Source: Saturnia japonica (taxonomy: Eukaryota > Arthropoda > Insecta > Lepidoptera > Saturniidae). From it: DNA of 64,000 nucleotides. The translations under genes and the position numbers were made by a program. The stretch's first letter is position 1, and the number at the start of each line of letters is the position of its first letter. Positions 21,838 to 35,200 of this stretch are shown here, piece after piece. The notes beneath the pieces are model-generated. The model was not told the origin of the DNA and made no database searches. It was given only the letters and a program-made list of their open reading frames with translations. The DNA lies in contig CM065311.1 of NCBI GenBank assembly GCA_033032175.1, positions 7,123,190 to 7,187,189 of the forward strand, written 5' to 3'.

Positions 21838-22318
21838 ACTAGCTATTCCCGTGGCTTCGCTCACGTGGCCTACAGAATGCCCGCGCGAATATTGCTCCCC
21901 CCTCCTGGCTATTTTAAAGAAAAAATGGTTATTGTAGGTGTTCCTTAGAAGATAGATACTCTCCCGGGTTTTTTTTGTAGGTCATTTTAATGCCTATAAT
22001 TATGTAGCACATTAATTTGCTATATCTCTAATGATTTAATCAGCATAAGCCATTTGAGCTCCCGAATTGATTCACCATGACCAGTATTTTGTTATTCGTG
22101 TGGAACCCTAATTCTTTTTAAAAAATAAAAGTAGCCTAATTTACTCCCTATATCATCAGCTATCTAATAGGGAAAGTCCCGTCAAAACCGGTACAACCGT
22201 TTCGGAGATTACCCGGAACAAACAGACAGACAGACAAACAGACAAACGGACAGACAGACACATAGACGAAATTTTAAAAATGGGCTTTTTGTTATTAGTA
22301 TCGTATGTACTAAACACA
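21838..22318 (-). mobile_element. Helitron-like repeat, family A
   Basis: On the minus strand it carries a CTGTCTGT run, the TAATCTCCGAAACGGTTG segment, the TGGTCATGGTGAATCA segment and a GC-rich hairpin plus CTAGT at plus 21838-21842. The same string of motifs occurs at 30116-30529, 36573-37094 and 37793-38193. Confidence 0.65.
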
Positions 22319-23606
22319 TATATGTATGTTTTACTAGGAATAGATGTGACTCAAAATATAAGCTTAACATCCAACTTTCAAAGTGAGTAAGCGTTTATTT
22401 TGCAGTAAATGATGAAAGTAAATTGGTTTTTGTATCTCTATTTTTAAATTATCCTTAGTAAATGAAATGTAAAACCTTTAATAACACTGCTCTCGGGGAT
22501 GGAATATGTATCAATTTTACGTACATTTTTGGGATGCAAGGGAGTCAAAGGACTCAAACTGTTCGAAACAGGAGTCTGGCAACACAGGTTTGATATTATT
22601 TGACTCTATAAGTTTCTCTCTTCAATGTATTGTTGTTGAGCAAGAAGTTTTTGGCGGGATCTTGAATTGACATGTTGTGGTTTTTATTTTAATCCACTAA
22701 GATAGGTGTTTTGACCCTATATTATGTAATGTTGGTGGCGTTTTGCGAGATAAAGTTTGATTATTGTGCATACTTGAAGTGGATAACCTAACCAAAAGAA
22801 AATTGTACATGGGTCTATCACTATGTGTATGGTGGTCGACATCCCAACCACCCCGCTGTATTACTGCATGTACACCGACTGATCCCGTAATGCGACAAAC
22901 CTGAATATCATCAGTGATAAGTTTATCATTATGTGTATATGGTATTGTAATTATATTCCAATTTGAATCCAACATATTAACCTTGCCAATGAAACTTCAA
23001 ACATAATGAAAATCATTCTTATTATATAACCAGGTTGTGGAAAGGTTTTTTGAAAATTGTGAAACTCCTTTTATTGCTTACCAAAAGCACAAATATGAAT
23101 TTTCATATCCCTAATTTGAGACATGATGGGTTCTTCATATAAACTTTCATCTCCTATTTCATTCCTCCAAATTTTGTTTTCGCAACATAAGGTAGCCTAT
23201 GTTTTTCTCCAACTCCAATATATCTCTTTATCAAAATTGATTAAAATTGGTTTGAAGTTTATCAAAGTTCAAGTGGGATAACACAATAAATGAATTCGCT
23301 TGTAGCAAAACTGTTTAACCCAGACAATTTACAATAGGTATATCAATGTCAATAAATCAACAAAGCAGTTAGCATGGAAACCGATGTCATTTCACCTACC
23401 GCACATGCGCATTGGTGTTTATACATTTTCTTCTTATAACTTTCATCCCATAAATCCCCTTTCGCTACAAAAAGCAGCCTATGTTTTTTCCCAATGTCCA
23501 ATCTATCTCTATACTAAAATTTATCAAAATTGATTTTGCGGTTCATGCCAGAAAACAAAACAGACAGACAGACTAAGTTACTTTCCCATTTATAATATTT
23601 GTATGG
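22319..23606. other. Degenerate repeats, no gene
   Basis: Two blocks share GCCTATGTTTTT, CCAAT and TATCTCT motifs (about 23195-23250 and 23480-23540), followed by an ACAGACAGACAGAC run and a TTTATAATATTTGTATGG end. This looks like the tail of a short DNA transposon. The open frame at 22697-22975 has no family signature. Confidence 0.4.
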
Positions 23607-23778
23607 ATTGCTGGGGCTCATAAAGTGGTTAGAAGGTAGTCAAATTATTTTTTAAATTTATTTGTTACTTTAAATCGGAGATGACCAGTCACTTGATCGG
23701 ATACTGGAGCGGTGGCAAGCGGAATACGCGTGCTTACTAATTTGGCTACCTTTTATGAAATTTATGAGCCCCAGCAAT
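23607..23778. mobile_element. MITE-like element with inverted repeats
   Basis: ATTGCTGGGGCTCATAAA (23607-23624) is matched exactly by its reverse complement at 23761-23778. A weaker inverted match continues inward (AGAAGGTAGTCAAATTA against AAAAGGTAGCCAAATTA). The 172-bp unit has no coding frame. A target duplication is uncertain. Confidence 0.6.
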
Positions 23779-24230
23779 AAATATTATAAATGGGATTAAT
23801 AATTAACTTAAAAGTATAGGTATATAAATGGCAATAATCATCATACATATTACATAATGCAAACACCTCACAGAGAGTGGGTAGGACCACTAATGGAATG
23901 TCGTCATACGTCACGTTCTATGTCAATAAACGTACCGGCTTTTAATGCTTCTTTTATTGAAGGCCTATTACTATCATTCTATCATTACTATCCGTGAATA
24001 GCAATTACAATAGTGTTAGTACAGCTGTATTCAAACCACCGTATGAAAGGTAAAGTCATAATAAAATTTAGCCGAATATCTGTTATAAGTTTTAGAAATA
24101 TTTTCATTATCATATTATAATACACATTTCTTTATATAATAATTATATTAGTAGGTATTTGTATTATTTCGTGTGTTAAAATTCGACATATCAAAAAATA
24201 TTCATTTAAAAATATAGTAAGAAAATATTA
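23779..24230. other. Intergenic DNA, no gene recognised
   Basis: AT-rich with no coding signature. Confidence 0.35.
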
Positions 24231-24235
24231 GTTTG

Positions 24236-24302
24236 TTCCGGGATCTGCACTTGAGAACTACTCCACTTACTAGACTTAGCGTGTTAGCGACTTAGGCCAC
24301 AT
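24236..24302 (+). mobile_element. SINE fragment (3' part)
   Basis: TCTGCACTTGAGAACTACTCC followed by CTAGACTTAGCGTGTTAGC resembles the last part of the SINEs at 31683-31945, 46180-46447 and 54905-55190. Only the distal part is present. Confidence 0.5.
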
Positions 24303-24366
24303 TGTTCTCTTAAGACGATTGTGACCTAACGCTAAACCTATAATGAATTAATAAGTCATATATTTT

Positions 24367-24622
24367 TAAAGGGCAGTGGGGAGAGCTATCCTCCGAGTTT
24401 CTCTGTGTAATCGAATCAGAAATGAACCGACATAACCCTAAGATATCTAGACTTAAGTGGCTGTGGGTGGGCCACGTAGCTCGTAGAACGGATGGTCGAT
24501 GGGGCCGAAAAGTTCTCGAGTGAGGAACACGTACCGGAAGACGCAACGTTAGCATTCCCGCCACGAGGTAGTCCGATGATCTGGTAAAGGTTGCGGGAAG
24601 TGGCTCAATCGGTTATGGATAA
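24367..24622 (+). pseudogene. LINE ORF2 C-terminal fragment
   Basis: Plus-strand frames encode RAILRVSLCNRIRN, then KWLWVGHVARRTDGRWGRK, then TGRR and SDDLVKVAGS. This is the usual end of a lepidopteran non-LTR retrotransposon reverse-transcriptase polyprotein. A frame change near 24425 and in-frame stops show it is dead. The open frame on the opposite strand (24310-24564) is a shadow. Confidence 0.65.
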
Positions 24623-25607
24623 CTGTTTTAAAATTCATTTGCAATATTTTATCCATACTAACAAGGCAAGTTAAATAAAAGCTTGTAAAAAAGTTTTCAT
24701 AAATTGAATAGAGTCTTTTTCTCAAAAGTGTGGTGAAACTGTTAGAAAACTTCGTTGTTACTGAAAATAAACTAAAATATAAAATAACAAAGATGAAGAA
24801 GTTATTATTTATATTACCTGCTTAATTTATCATTGTAAATAAATTACGTAAAATAAAAACGACTATAAAAACGACAAAAGCTCTTAAGCAAAAAATAATA
24901 CAAATAAAGTCCAAAACTGGCTCAAGGAACAAAAATATACTACCTTCATTTTATTTGCAATTCAGACATTGACTGTGATTTAGAGATCAATATGTAAATG
25001 CATTCGTGAGTGCACGCGGCTTGGAACCCGGAGGTGGCGCGAGTGCATTTTGTCGTAGAGGCTGAAGCATCCAGCCGTGATGCTACGAACCCAGTGTTTT
25101 TCTCACTTTGAGACACCAAACGACGTTCATCTGAATATAAAATGTCCCATTATTTTATATGTTTTTTCTATTGTAATTTATCCTACGTAACCAGACATCA
25201 TTTATTGACAATATAATATGATAAACAGTATGAGGGAAATATAAGTAGGTATTACTTAAGCTAAACTCACTTAAGTTAAGCTCACTTTTACTTTGCACGA
25301 TAAAAAACAAATGATAAGTTGGTGTAGAGAAAACTCTACTCGCCTTCTTACCCCGTCTTGTATAAATGCTTATGTGTTATTTTAAAAAGTAGAATGGGCA
25401 CTGAAACTGTGTTATAAGGTTTTGAAAGATCCAGAAAAAATCAGTAACACTTTACGTTTATTAAACATGTTTTCTATAACAATAATAGGTTAGTAAGAAG
25501 TTCACTTGCTTTTTATTAGTCTAAAGGTGTGATATAAATCATGGCAATTACTCGTTTTGGATTAAATAAAAAAAAAACTGTTTTGTTTATTATATTCTAA
25601 TAGTGTA
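24623..25607. other. Intergenic DNA, no gene recognised
   Basis: AT-rich apart from a short GC-rich patch at about 25006-25095. No frame or repeat is recognised in it. Confidence 0.35.
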
Positions 25608-25888
25608 AAGTTCATGAGATTGTTTGTTTTAGCGCGCTTATACTTAGGAATACCATTTTTATATGAAAAAATTATTTTTGAATTTTATAGCCTATTTATT
25701 GAGGAAGGTTATACATATATAGGTTAACTAACTTTAGGCTACCATTTTGAAGAATGAAGCAATCTGTAAAATTATAGGCAAGTACGGGATGTGAGTGAGT
25801 GACGGCAAGTTGGCGGTGGTGCGGTGGCGAGGTGGAGAGTTGGTGGAATAAATTTAAGACGAGTGAAATCGTAGGCCACAGCTATTTA
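25608..25888 (+). mobile_element. Helitron-like repeat, family C
   Basis: It has AAAGTTCATGAGATTGTTTG near its start, a TTTTATAGCCTATTTATTGAGG block and a GTGAAATCGTAGGCCACAGC end. It matches the copies at 12485-12755, 40049-40346 and 61008-61311. Confidence 0.5.
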
Positions 25889-25937
25889 CTAATAAAGTTT
25901 AATATAGATATAAGACCCTTCATATATTTGAAGGTAC

Positions 25938-26246
25938 GTATCATCATCATCATCTTACCCCTTCTCTTACTTAAGTAGGGTTGGCACAACATGTTTCCTT
26001 CTTCCATTCTATTCTATCAAATATCATCTCAGTATTCTCACCTTTTATACGCATATCTTTCTTCACACAATCCATCAATATCTTCTTCGGTCTTCCTCTA
26101 CTCTTGTATCCATCTACCTTCATACTTAACATTCTTTTAGTTATATAACTTTCATCCCACCTCATGATATGCCCATACCATGCTAGCATATAACCCCTCA
26201 ACTTCTCAAATTGAGGTATGTATATGTTTTGAATTTTAATACTCAC
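25938..26246 (-). pseudogene. RTE-type LINE 3' end
   Basis: The minus strand encodes the C-terminus of an RTE-clade reverse-transcriptase protein (YGHIMRWDESYITKRML, then GRPKKILMDCVKKDMRIK, then CCANPT). It reaches a stop and then a short (ATG)n-type tail at plus 25943-25957. RTE elements typically end in such a simple repeat. Only about 90 codons remain, so this is a 5'-truncated dead copy. Confidence 0.8.
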
Positions 26247-26359
26247 TATTTTGTGGTCCCTAGTCTTATAATTTAATTTTTTAAACTAAATTTAAAATTT
26301 CGAAATCTTGTATAGAAGTCATTATTATATATGCAATTTTTAACACACTCATACATATA

Positions 26360-26360
<1 letters not shown>

Positions 26361-26406
<46 letters not shown>
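26361..26406. repeat. (CA)n microsatellite
   Basis: About 23 uninterrupted CA units. It is likely polymorphic in length. Confidence 0.95.
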
Positions 26407-26407
<1 letters not shown>

Positions 26408-29400
26408 TAATTAAATAATAAGCATCTTTTTAAATAGACTCATACATACTATCTATCGTTATCGTGAGGTATAAGTATAAAATGTAATTTATGTACGACT
26501 TCTTAATTGGCACTCTAGAATTATATTCTAATTATTTTACAATTTTTAAAATGTGCTATGAAGTTTATATTTATTAAATAAATAAACAAATTTACTATAC
26601 AGTGGTACGTCATGTTAGCAGGCATATTGATGTGCCAACATAATAAATATATTTAATGAAAGAGATATTAATAGTCTTATTTAAACTATGCACATGTATA
26701 CTAGTAACAATACACTTATTACATTTTTCTATCTTAATATTAGCAGCAGATATTAGTTTTTCCCCAAAAATAAATTCCATTAGTCTATCCATGATTACTT
26801 TTGCATTTTTTCCGATCGCCGCCGAACCAGAAAATCCTCTCGAGGGTATTAAGATCAATTTATTTCGTATTTATCCTCACAATCAATTCTGTGATGGATA
26901 AATTGATTACTTATTTTTTATTAACGTTATATAATATTATAATTATCGATACAAAGGCATTTTAAGGATGATGAAGGTTCTTCACGATATAGGTATGCGT
27001 TGGACAGGATCACTTCACCCCATCCATACATGCTTACTGAAAGTTAAGCTTAACAAATATTTATTTTAGCTTGCATTGCCTATACACCTCATAACTTGGT
27101 GATTATTATAAAAACTATATAATTCAATTTATGTAGTTTTTAAATGTATTAAAATCAATATCTTCCGTGAACTGTATGTATTATTAAAAAATATATATAT
27201 ATTTATTTTAATATACTCTAAATATTTTTATTTATATATTTAGTAAAATAGATATTAAACTAATAAAATTTGATCTTAGTTATTTGAAATAAAAATATTA
27301 ATCTTATAGCACTGATTATTTTCAGGAATGATTAAGAAGCGTAATGCAGCTTCTATAAAATTTTCAATATACAATTATGAGACACGCTATTCAACAAAGC
27401 CAGAGTTAATTCAGATTAAATATAAGAAGAAAGTTAAAACACTTGAATGTAACCTTTCATAAATGGATAATATAAAAAAGTAAACATAAATAAAATATTA
27501 GACACAAATTAGAGTGTAGCCACAAGTCTGAACTTACCAGCAGTTTCAAAATTATACTAAAGTATACGGTGTCAAAATTTGTTGGTATGTGGCGGCAACA
27601 CAAGCTGTGTTCACCCAAGTTAAATACGACTTAGTCCAAGTTCTGCGACACACCGAACTAGACTAAGATACCAGTTTTGGCTGCGAAACTACTTGACATC
27701 TCTTTAACTATACATATTAGATATATACCTATCGATTAAACATTAATGTAGATATTTTTAACTTATCGTATATGTTATTAATTTAAGACGCAGATATACT
27801 CATACTTAAAGATATTATCGCTATTCTATAGTATATAATTAATCCGTATCCATCAAAAGTTGTTTTTGGGGTGTATATAATTTTAAATTGTAATTATTCT
27901 ATAGCCAAGTAATGTTATATCTTTTATAATTTTAAAAAGAATAAAAACTAATAAATCACACTGTTACAAAAAATTTTTTTTTAAATTAATAAAGCTTCAA
28001 ATTTTAAGTTATATGTTTTCAAATATAATTTATAAGAGAAAATACGTACTCGCACTCAAACTATTATATTGTTTTACTGATCACAAAAAGTATTGGATAA
28101 TGTACAAATTTTTAATTGAATTTAAAAGTACATAATATACTTATTTATACTTTGCATGTATGTTTAATCATCTATATGTATATATAATGCTTAAAAGGTT
28201 GTTTTTGCACGCTAATCTTTGGAAGTAGCAGTTATATTTAAAAAAATTGATTTTGTATATTATTTTATAGCCTATTATGAAGGGTTAGGCAATGTAAAAT
28301 AACGCTACGACCCTTAAGAGCGAAGCAGTGACCATAAACGTCAACCAATCTGGCAGTTTCTAGGAAAGAAGTTATTATATTATGTATGAAACAAGCATGT
28401 ACGATCCAAATAGGAATGCCCACTGTCTGTAGACATTTTGGCCCTGGGTGAACATATGTAAAAATATATGGACATAATAATATACAATGTTCCTATTCAA
28501 TTGGCTGAGGTGTTAATTTTGGGGTTTTATGATAAATCAGTTTTTATCTCATTATATTAAGTGAGCAATTCTTGTATATATACATATTATTGATTTATCG
28601 GATACGGCTCCAACGATTTCGATGAAACTTTGCATTTAGATAATGTTTTACATTCCAAGTTTACTTAGATAGGTTTTGTTTCTTTTTTTTTCTTTATAAG
28701 ACACCGAGCACGGCTCGGTCGCCCAAATATTTTTATTATAAGGTAAGTATATACCACTTTTGAAATAACAATACTTAAAACATAAATAAACTATAGTACA
28801 TATATATTTTCATGCATAATTAGTTATTTGTGAAAGATGTTCTCTAGCGACACCGAATTCCTGGGACAGATACAGTACAGAGTGGTTTATCCCCCGGGAT
28901 TGTTCTGTACTTACACGACAACACAGATTACTGAGAGGATACTACGTCATTGTGTGTGTGTGAGTGAATACTGAATTGACAGACCGTTAGCTTAACTGTC
29001 AAATGGGTTTCGGTGTTGCAATAGAAAATAGAAAATATCGATTTATGTACATTTATTACACAATGCTAAGCCTATAACGAAAAAAAAAAACAAAAGTAAT
29101 ACGTAATATTCGTATTAAAAGTAATCCTTGTTGAGAAAAATCGATAAAATAGAGTATTTATTATTTTGAGTCTGGCGACACTGCATAATAATGGCACCGA
29201 AAACTTATATATGTACATTGAAGACGCTAGTTCTTTTTTATTGTTGAAATTATTATTTTTTAATTACCTACCTACCTTGTGCAAAGCAGCATTGGAAAAG
29301 GACGGAAAAGATGGGACTCACCCTGGGCTGCGCTCCCTGTTGTCCCGCTCTTCCTCCACTGGTACACAACACCAAGTTCTCTAAACACTTTAAGTAACTA

Positions 29401-29507
29401 ACAATGTATTTTAATTAATATAAATGAATGACTTATGTCGGTCGGACGTTCGTTGCCTCGCGCAATGCCCACAACGAAGAGAAGTGTCGTACATACCACA
29501 GGGTGGT

Positions 29508-29523
29508 GGGGGGGGGGGGGGGG
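29508..29523 (+). repeat. Poly-G run of 16
   Basis: Sixteen consecutive G are followed by AGGGGG and preceded by GGGTGGT, in an AT-rich setting. It could form a G-quadruplex. The length may be uncertain because of sequencing. Confidence 0.9.
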
Positions 29524-30115
29524 AGGGGGACAAAGAGAAAGGCAAGAATATTCATGTTCAAGGACAGGATGCCGCTTTGCACAATTCTAGCCTAAACATA
29601 CATAATAATCGTTAGTTATCTTTTTTTGTACATTAAAATATTTCCACTTTTTTAAGATAAACGAACATTACCAAAAATAAATTAAGCGACGAGGTTTTTT
29701 TCCGTTAATGTAAATTCTTGTTCATTGTGGGCCAAAATGAACATTCCCCTTTAACGCAATGAATCCGCGGAGCCCAGCTGGCATAAAAATAATGTCTAGT
29801 AAAATAATGTGTACTATTTAAATTACAGTTAGTCTTCACACAACTTATTTCAAAGATAATTTTGTATGAAGCCTATAATAGAGAAAGCAGATCTTCTACG
29901 AGATAATATTCAGACCGTATTACTGTACCGAGCCTTAGGCTGTCTTGAACCATATTCAGTCGACTCAAGATAAGACAAACGTGATCACGAAATGTTATTT
30001 CATATACACCCCACGTTTCCAGTGTCCTTTACTTAACAGAATTTCTGTATAGCACTATCTATATTCTATAGAATTATTATAATTTACATTTAATTTACAT
30101 TATATTATTTAGGTA

Positions 30116-30529
30116 AATAAAATTGAAGTGTCTGTTTGCAACGTCAAAATAACAGTTTTTTACTAAATGCATATGAAAGTACGATACTTCGATACTTATG
30201 GATAGCTGATGTTATACTTAGGCTACTTTTATTTTACAAAAAGAATCAGGGATCCCTGCAAATTAAAAAAAAAACTGGTCATGGTGAATCTATTCGAGGG
30301 CATAAATATCTTACGCTGAATAAACCATAGGAGATGCATATAATTAATGCACTACACAATTGCAGATATTAAAAATACCTACATATAAGTCTACGAGAGT
30401 ATAATATCTATCTTCTAAGGATCACCCACTAAAAGCATAAGACCGGGAGCGGGAGTGCAACGATTCGCGCATATGCCCGATCGATGGCATTCTGTGGTCC
30501 ACTAGAATGAAGTCGGGGGCACATCTAGT
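30116..30529 (+). mobile_element. Helitron-like repeat, family A
   Basis: It starts AAATAAAATTGAAGTGTCTG and carries ACTGGTCATGGTGAATCT. It ends GTCGGGGGCACAT plus CTAGT at 30525-30529. A family B copy starts at the next base. Confidence 0.65.
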
Positions 30530-30785
30530 ATATTAATAAATCTGTAGTTCTGTCTATATATTTTCCTAAGCCTCTAGGTAGACGTGTAATAAAGGATACT
30601 GTCCAAGAATTTGAAATATATATTTTTTTGTCTGTCTCTGTCTCTTTGTGTATCGGATTTAACTCGAAAACGGCTGAACCGATTTTTGTGAAATTTTGTA
30701 CACATAAAACTTGTGGCATTGCTCAGTTGAAACCAAAATAATTACTGCGTAACAAACGCATGCGCAGCGGCGAGGCGCTGCTAGT
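30530..30785 (+). mobile_element. Helitron-like repeat, family B
   Basis: It starts ATATTAATAAATCTGTAGTT, contains CGGCTGAACCGATTTTTGTG and ends GCGCAGCGGCGAGGCGCTG plus CTAGT (30781-30785). It abuts the preceding copy head to tail. Confidence 0.65.
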
Positions 30786-31160
30786 ATGATATGTAGCTAC
30801 AAGTGATATATAAATGCAGCAAAATAACATTGTGTTGTGATCTTGAGGTGAGTAGGGCTTCCAAAGCTCCTTGGGGTAGCGGGTTCTATAGTATTTATTA
30901 CAAGCGTCCATAGGTTGCGATAGCCACTTGCTATCAGGCTGGCCGTATGCTTGTTTGCCACTTTTGTTGTATAAAAAAAAACAAAACGAATTGCGAATTA
31001 AATTACTTAAATTACTTTAAAAACAACTTCATGATAGAAAATTATTTTTCTTACATAATAGGTAACATTTTTCTTTAAATTCTCTAAAGATTTCTCTTTT
31101 TTTTTTGTATAAAATATCACATAAATTGTTAATTTTCAGAATACTATTAAGTGAACAATT

Positions 31161-31195
<35 letters not shown>

Positions 31196-31682
31196 ATAAT
31201 TAGTTTCTCAGAAACCACTCTGAATAGAACAGAAACTGAAAAGAAACGATTACAATGAAATTCTGTATTTAGATAACGGTTTACTTTCCAAGTTTACTTA
31301 AATAAGTAGGTATTTTTTTGCAAATTACCAAGCGAAACTTCGTCTCACAGATATTACACAAAATAAAGGTGGGTACATATAAAAAGTAGTGATTCTGTAT
31401 TATTTTATTGCATAAAGAGAAATACACATAATATATTATGTATGTATAATCCATCGTTCAATAGTTTACATTCCTACAAACGGATTTCAAATAGCTTTGG
31501 ACGTGAGCACGATATAAAGACTTGATAAAGGACTTACACCGTTAAATCACCATTTCCATGACACTAACAAATCCATTCCGTGCATACACGACGTGTATTC
31601 CGATTTCAAAGAAAAAAAAAAACGACCGTCTGAATATTGCAATATGTAGCTTCTAAAATTAAAGTGTTAAAAATGATGATTC
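30786..31682. repeat. Repeat tail and (TA)n, no gene
   Basis: At 30830-30965 is a repeat end (TTACAAGCGTCCATAGGTTG ... GTATGCTTGTTTGCCAC) seen in altered form at 10480-10555. A (TA)n run of about 15 units lies at 31163-31192. No coding frame is supported. Confidence 0.5.
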
Positions 31683-31945
31683 AGTGGTAGCGTGTACAGA
31701 CATCGCCTCGATCGACATGAGTTCAAATCCCTGCAATTATTTGAGCTTTCGATAAAGGAAAACACTAATGCCCACCTGGCTGGTTTTTTTTTTTGAGGTT
31801 ACCCTCTATTGGTATACACCTGGCTAGGTTAAGTTAGTTGAAAATCTGTCACCAAGCACCTTATATGTGTGTCCCGACAGCTGCACTTGAAAGCCTTTCC
31901 TCCAACTAGGCTTAGCGTATTACCATCTCACCTAAACGTTAAACC
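31683..31945 (+). mobile_element. tRNA-derived SINE
   Basis: An A-box-like TCAGTGGTAGCG and a B-box-like GAGTTCAAATCC lie in the first 65 bases. They are followed by the shared body (AATGCCCACCTGGCT, GAAAATCTGTC, CCAAGCACCTT) and tail (GCACTTGAAAGCC, CTAGGCTTAGCGT). Reverse copies lie at 46180-46447 and 54905-55190. Confidence 0.7.
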
Positions 31946-31947
31946 TA

Positions 31948-32281
31948 TCTACCTACATTCAAATAATAAAATTGAAGTGACTGTAATTTCAAAGTAACAG
32001 TTTTTTTACTAAATGCATTTATAATTATATAAATATTTAAAAAAAAAACATTTTTTTATTTTGTCTGTCTGTCTTTTGGTTCTGGCTAATCTCCGAAATG
32101 ACATGTAACTGATGTTATAAGGAGTGGACTTAGGCTACTTTTATTTTAGAAAAAGAATTGGTTCAAATATAATAAAGTAAAGTAGCAGTGACTAGTATCG
32201 CACGCCTCACGCGCACATTCACCATCGTCGCGGTCGTGGCATACTAAATTCCACGCGGACGAAGTCGCAGTCACAGCTAGT
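31948..32281 (+). mobile_element. Helitron-like repeat, family A
   Basis: It starts TCTACCTACATT with AATAAAATTGAAGTG, includes TAATCTCCGAAATG, and ends GGACGAAGTCGCAGTCACAG plus CTAGT (32277-32281). It directly follows the SINE. Confidence 0.65.
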
Positions 32282-35200
32282 AAATAAAAAAATAAAAAAA
32301 TGTGTGTTTGTCACCTCCGACGTACGACTGAAGTTTACTCCTTAAATACGATTGTTATTGAATTTGCAAGCAAAGAGGTGATTGATTGACTGACTGATGG
32401 ACTGATGAACTGACGGACTGATTGAGTGGATATTGATTTATCTAAAATCAAGATGATAAAACATAACGCTTTTTGTTCACGCTAAACGTAACACTTTTGT
32501 TAACGCTTTTATAAATTTCACTACTCGTGAAATTGCCATACCGGGGTTCATATATGTAAATCGATTCTTAAGAATTAGACTCTGAAAATGAAATATTACG
32601 TGAATAAGCGAGCGAAGTTACATGAAATTTACAAAATAATTAGCACTTACTTTTGTTAATGTGAATAAATATTATTGAAGTCCCGTGAAAGAAATCTATT
32701 CAAATAGTGTTCAATTTTGTCCCAGCAGCTATATCGAGTATATTGGGACACGATCGCAGTAAATTGTGATGGCGTTTTGGCCTTTAGCAATCGACCGAGT
32801 CACTGGGGTGGAATTAAACGATTTATCGTAGTCACGGAGTCCGATTTCCACGGGATCCCTGTCACGGGTAGCGATATTGTTGTTACGGGGGTTGTTCTGA
32901 ATTTGTGTATAATTTCGTATCTGTGTCCCTTTTAAAGTATGTTACTTTCCCAGTTTTCATTAAATCATTATACATATTTTGTAACCTAATTGATGTAATT
33001 TAATAAGAATAACATTATATTTTTACTATGTATGTATGTAATCACATTTATAATATTAGTACGATTAGGAAATCTAAACTAAAAATATAAACATAAATTT
33101 AACAATGACGCCTTTAGTGTGGTAAACTAGGGTTGAACAGGTTTGAAATGAAATGAAATTTATTTTAACTTACATGTTTATTGTACTATGTAGATCCATA
33201 TTTCATATTACATACAATAGTTTACGGGCAATCAGAGAAAATGTAAAACTATTATTCAATTCTAAGTACATCCTCAGTTGTGTTGTATGTCAGGGAACTT
33301 AGCTCGGGTAAAATTTTTTCACATGCTATTAATAATATCATGTTACTAATGTCGACAATAATAAGAGGACACGATTAATCTAAGCTGAACTCTAAGATTG
33401 AAATTATATTCATGTTTTGTATAAGCAGTAGGTACATACAAACTTCAAAATATGGCATCTCACTTTAAGCGGACGTTGTTACTTGGTAATAAAGTTTACA
33501 CAATAGACTTCGTAGTATCATAAATTTATTACCCACGTGAAATTTCATCGAATATTTTTATTTACTAACAGCTTCATGAAAACATTAAAATCAACAGAAT
33601 ATGCAAAAGCAATTTTTCGATGCCTATCTAAGAAGCGAGCTTTAAGTTAGTAATATTTCAAAAGTTCTCATATGATATAGGCATCTCCACAGGGACAATA
33701 TATCAACCCCAATTTATTATCTTCTTTGACTTTTCATAACCTAAGCTTTTTTCATGTTCCCTTTAGTTAGAATTAGGGTTGCCACCTTTTAAACAAAAAA
33801 ATATTAAAAAGTATATATCTAAAGCATTTTTTTATTAATTGATGGATAATTATTATAATGACAAATAAATTAATCAAATTAACTTGATATACTTATTCTC
33901 GTTCTCGTTCATTTACAAATTGTAAACTTATTCAAATTTGTAAATGGTAAACTTATTTAACACAAACTCTTACTCTAATAGATATAAATGTGAAAGTATG
34001 TTTGTTTGAATGCTTGTTTTTTTAAATCATTTTATAAGTTATCGTTATGTCCATAATTTCATCTGATGTTAAAAGGCAAGATGGCAACACGCTAAACTTA
34101 GTGAGGAAACTGGCTCTCAAGTGCAGCTACCGGAGCACAACTTACCATCTGTTACCATCTGTGCTTGGCGACAGATTTTCATCTTGAAGGTGGTACCGAA
34201 AGCTGAGACTCATTACTTTAGTCCATCAATAACGCAGGTCTTTTTAATATCTACAATTAACAACTACATTAATTTGATATATCTCTAAACTACTTATTTC
34301 GTATTAGTTTATTTTATTTGTGCGGAACCCTAAATAAATATTTTTGTACAATGTATCGTATATACTTTCTTAATATGTATTTAGTAATAATTTGACATTA
34401 CAAACAGACACTTCAGTTTTATTTATTTGTATAGAAAATATCGCCATTTATATTTTCGAATTGCGTTTATTATGTGAGACGTTATGTAAATTGTGCAGGT
34501 ATAAAGATTTATTATGGATTTGTTAAGTTTTGAAACGCAAGCTTCTTCGGTAACATGTATCATCGGGAATCGACTTCATATTCTGGACACGTCCTTCGTT
34601 GCGGGGAGACAAGATACAAATCCCGGGAGACTGTAGGAATCTGTATGCTGTCATGTTCACCTTAGCCTTATTTATATAAGTTTGAGTGGAAAATACGTAC
34701 AGGTTTGTACCTCATACAAAACTGCAAAGAATTTGTTACGGTGAATTCAAAACTATGTAATAGACATACTGATACAAATTATATCAAAGTTTATATGGAG
34801 AAGGAGTGCAAAAAGCTATAATGTATCTATAATATCTGTTACTAATATATTAAATTAACTAATACTGCGAATCCTAACCCGACAGTGCCATTAAACTAAG
34901 ACCCCCCAAAATATTGACATTGTCACTCAATGAAAAGTGACAGCAAGTGATATAATACTCATTATTCAGGTTCATACTGCAAATATCAAACAGATAATAG
35001 TCTATAATTAAAATGTCGCTGGTCGAAATTCGGTCATTAGTCGACCGCTAGTAATATTAAGTAGATAATATAACGTATAAGATGACGAGGTGCACTCGCA
35101 AATGATAAAATCAAATCGCAAACATCTTTGCGGTTGTACCTCTTCATTTGCTTATGCTAGTCATTTTATATAAATATAAAGTAACATTACTTACAGTACA

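Larger units (their letters stand above)
26247..30115. other. Intergenic DNA, no gene recognised
   Basis: AT-rich, with a CA microsatellite at 26361-26406 and a poly-G run at 29508-29523. Partial family C text lies at about 28190-28330. The open frames at 26656-26901, 29166-29384 and 29424-29615 have no recognisable product. Confidence 0.4.

Noticed and set aside
22697..22975. 92-codon minus-strand frame as a gene
   Set aside because: No domain, no splice context, and it lies among degenerate repeats.
26361..26406. CA array as a CRISPR or regulatory array
   Set aside because: A simple microsatellite. No direct repeats with spacers occur anywhere in the window.
29424..29615. 63-codon frame with a glycine run
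   Set aside because: The glycines come from the poly-G tract. It has no other coding signal.
32717..32935. 72-codon plus-strand frame
   Set aside because: Somewhat better composition than its surroundings, but no recognisable motif, start context or neighbouring exon.
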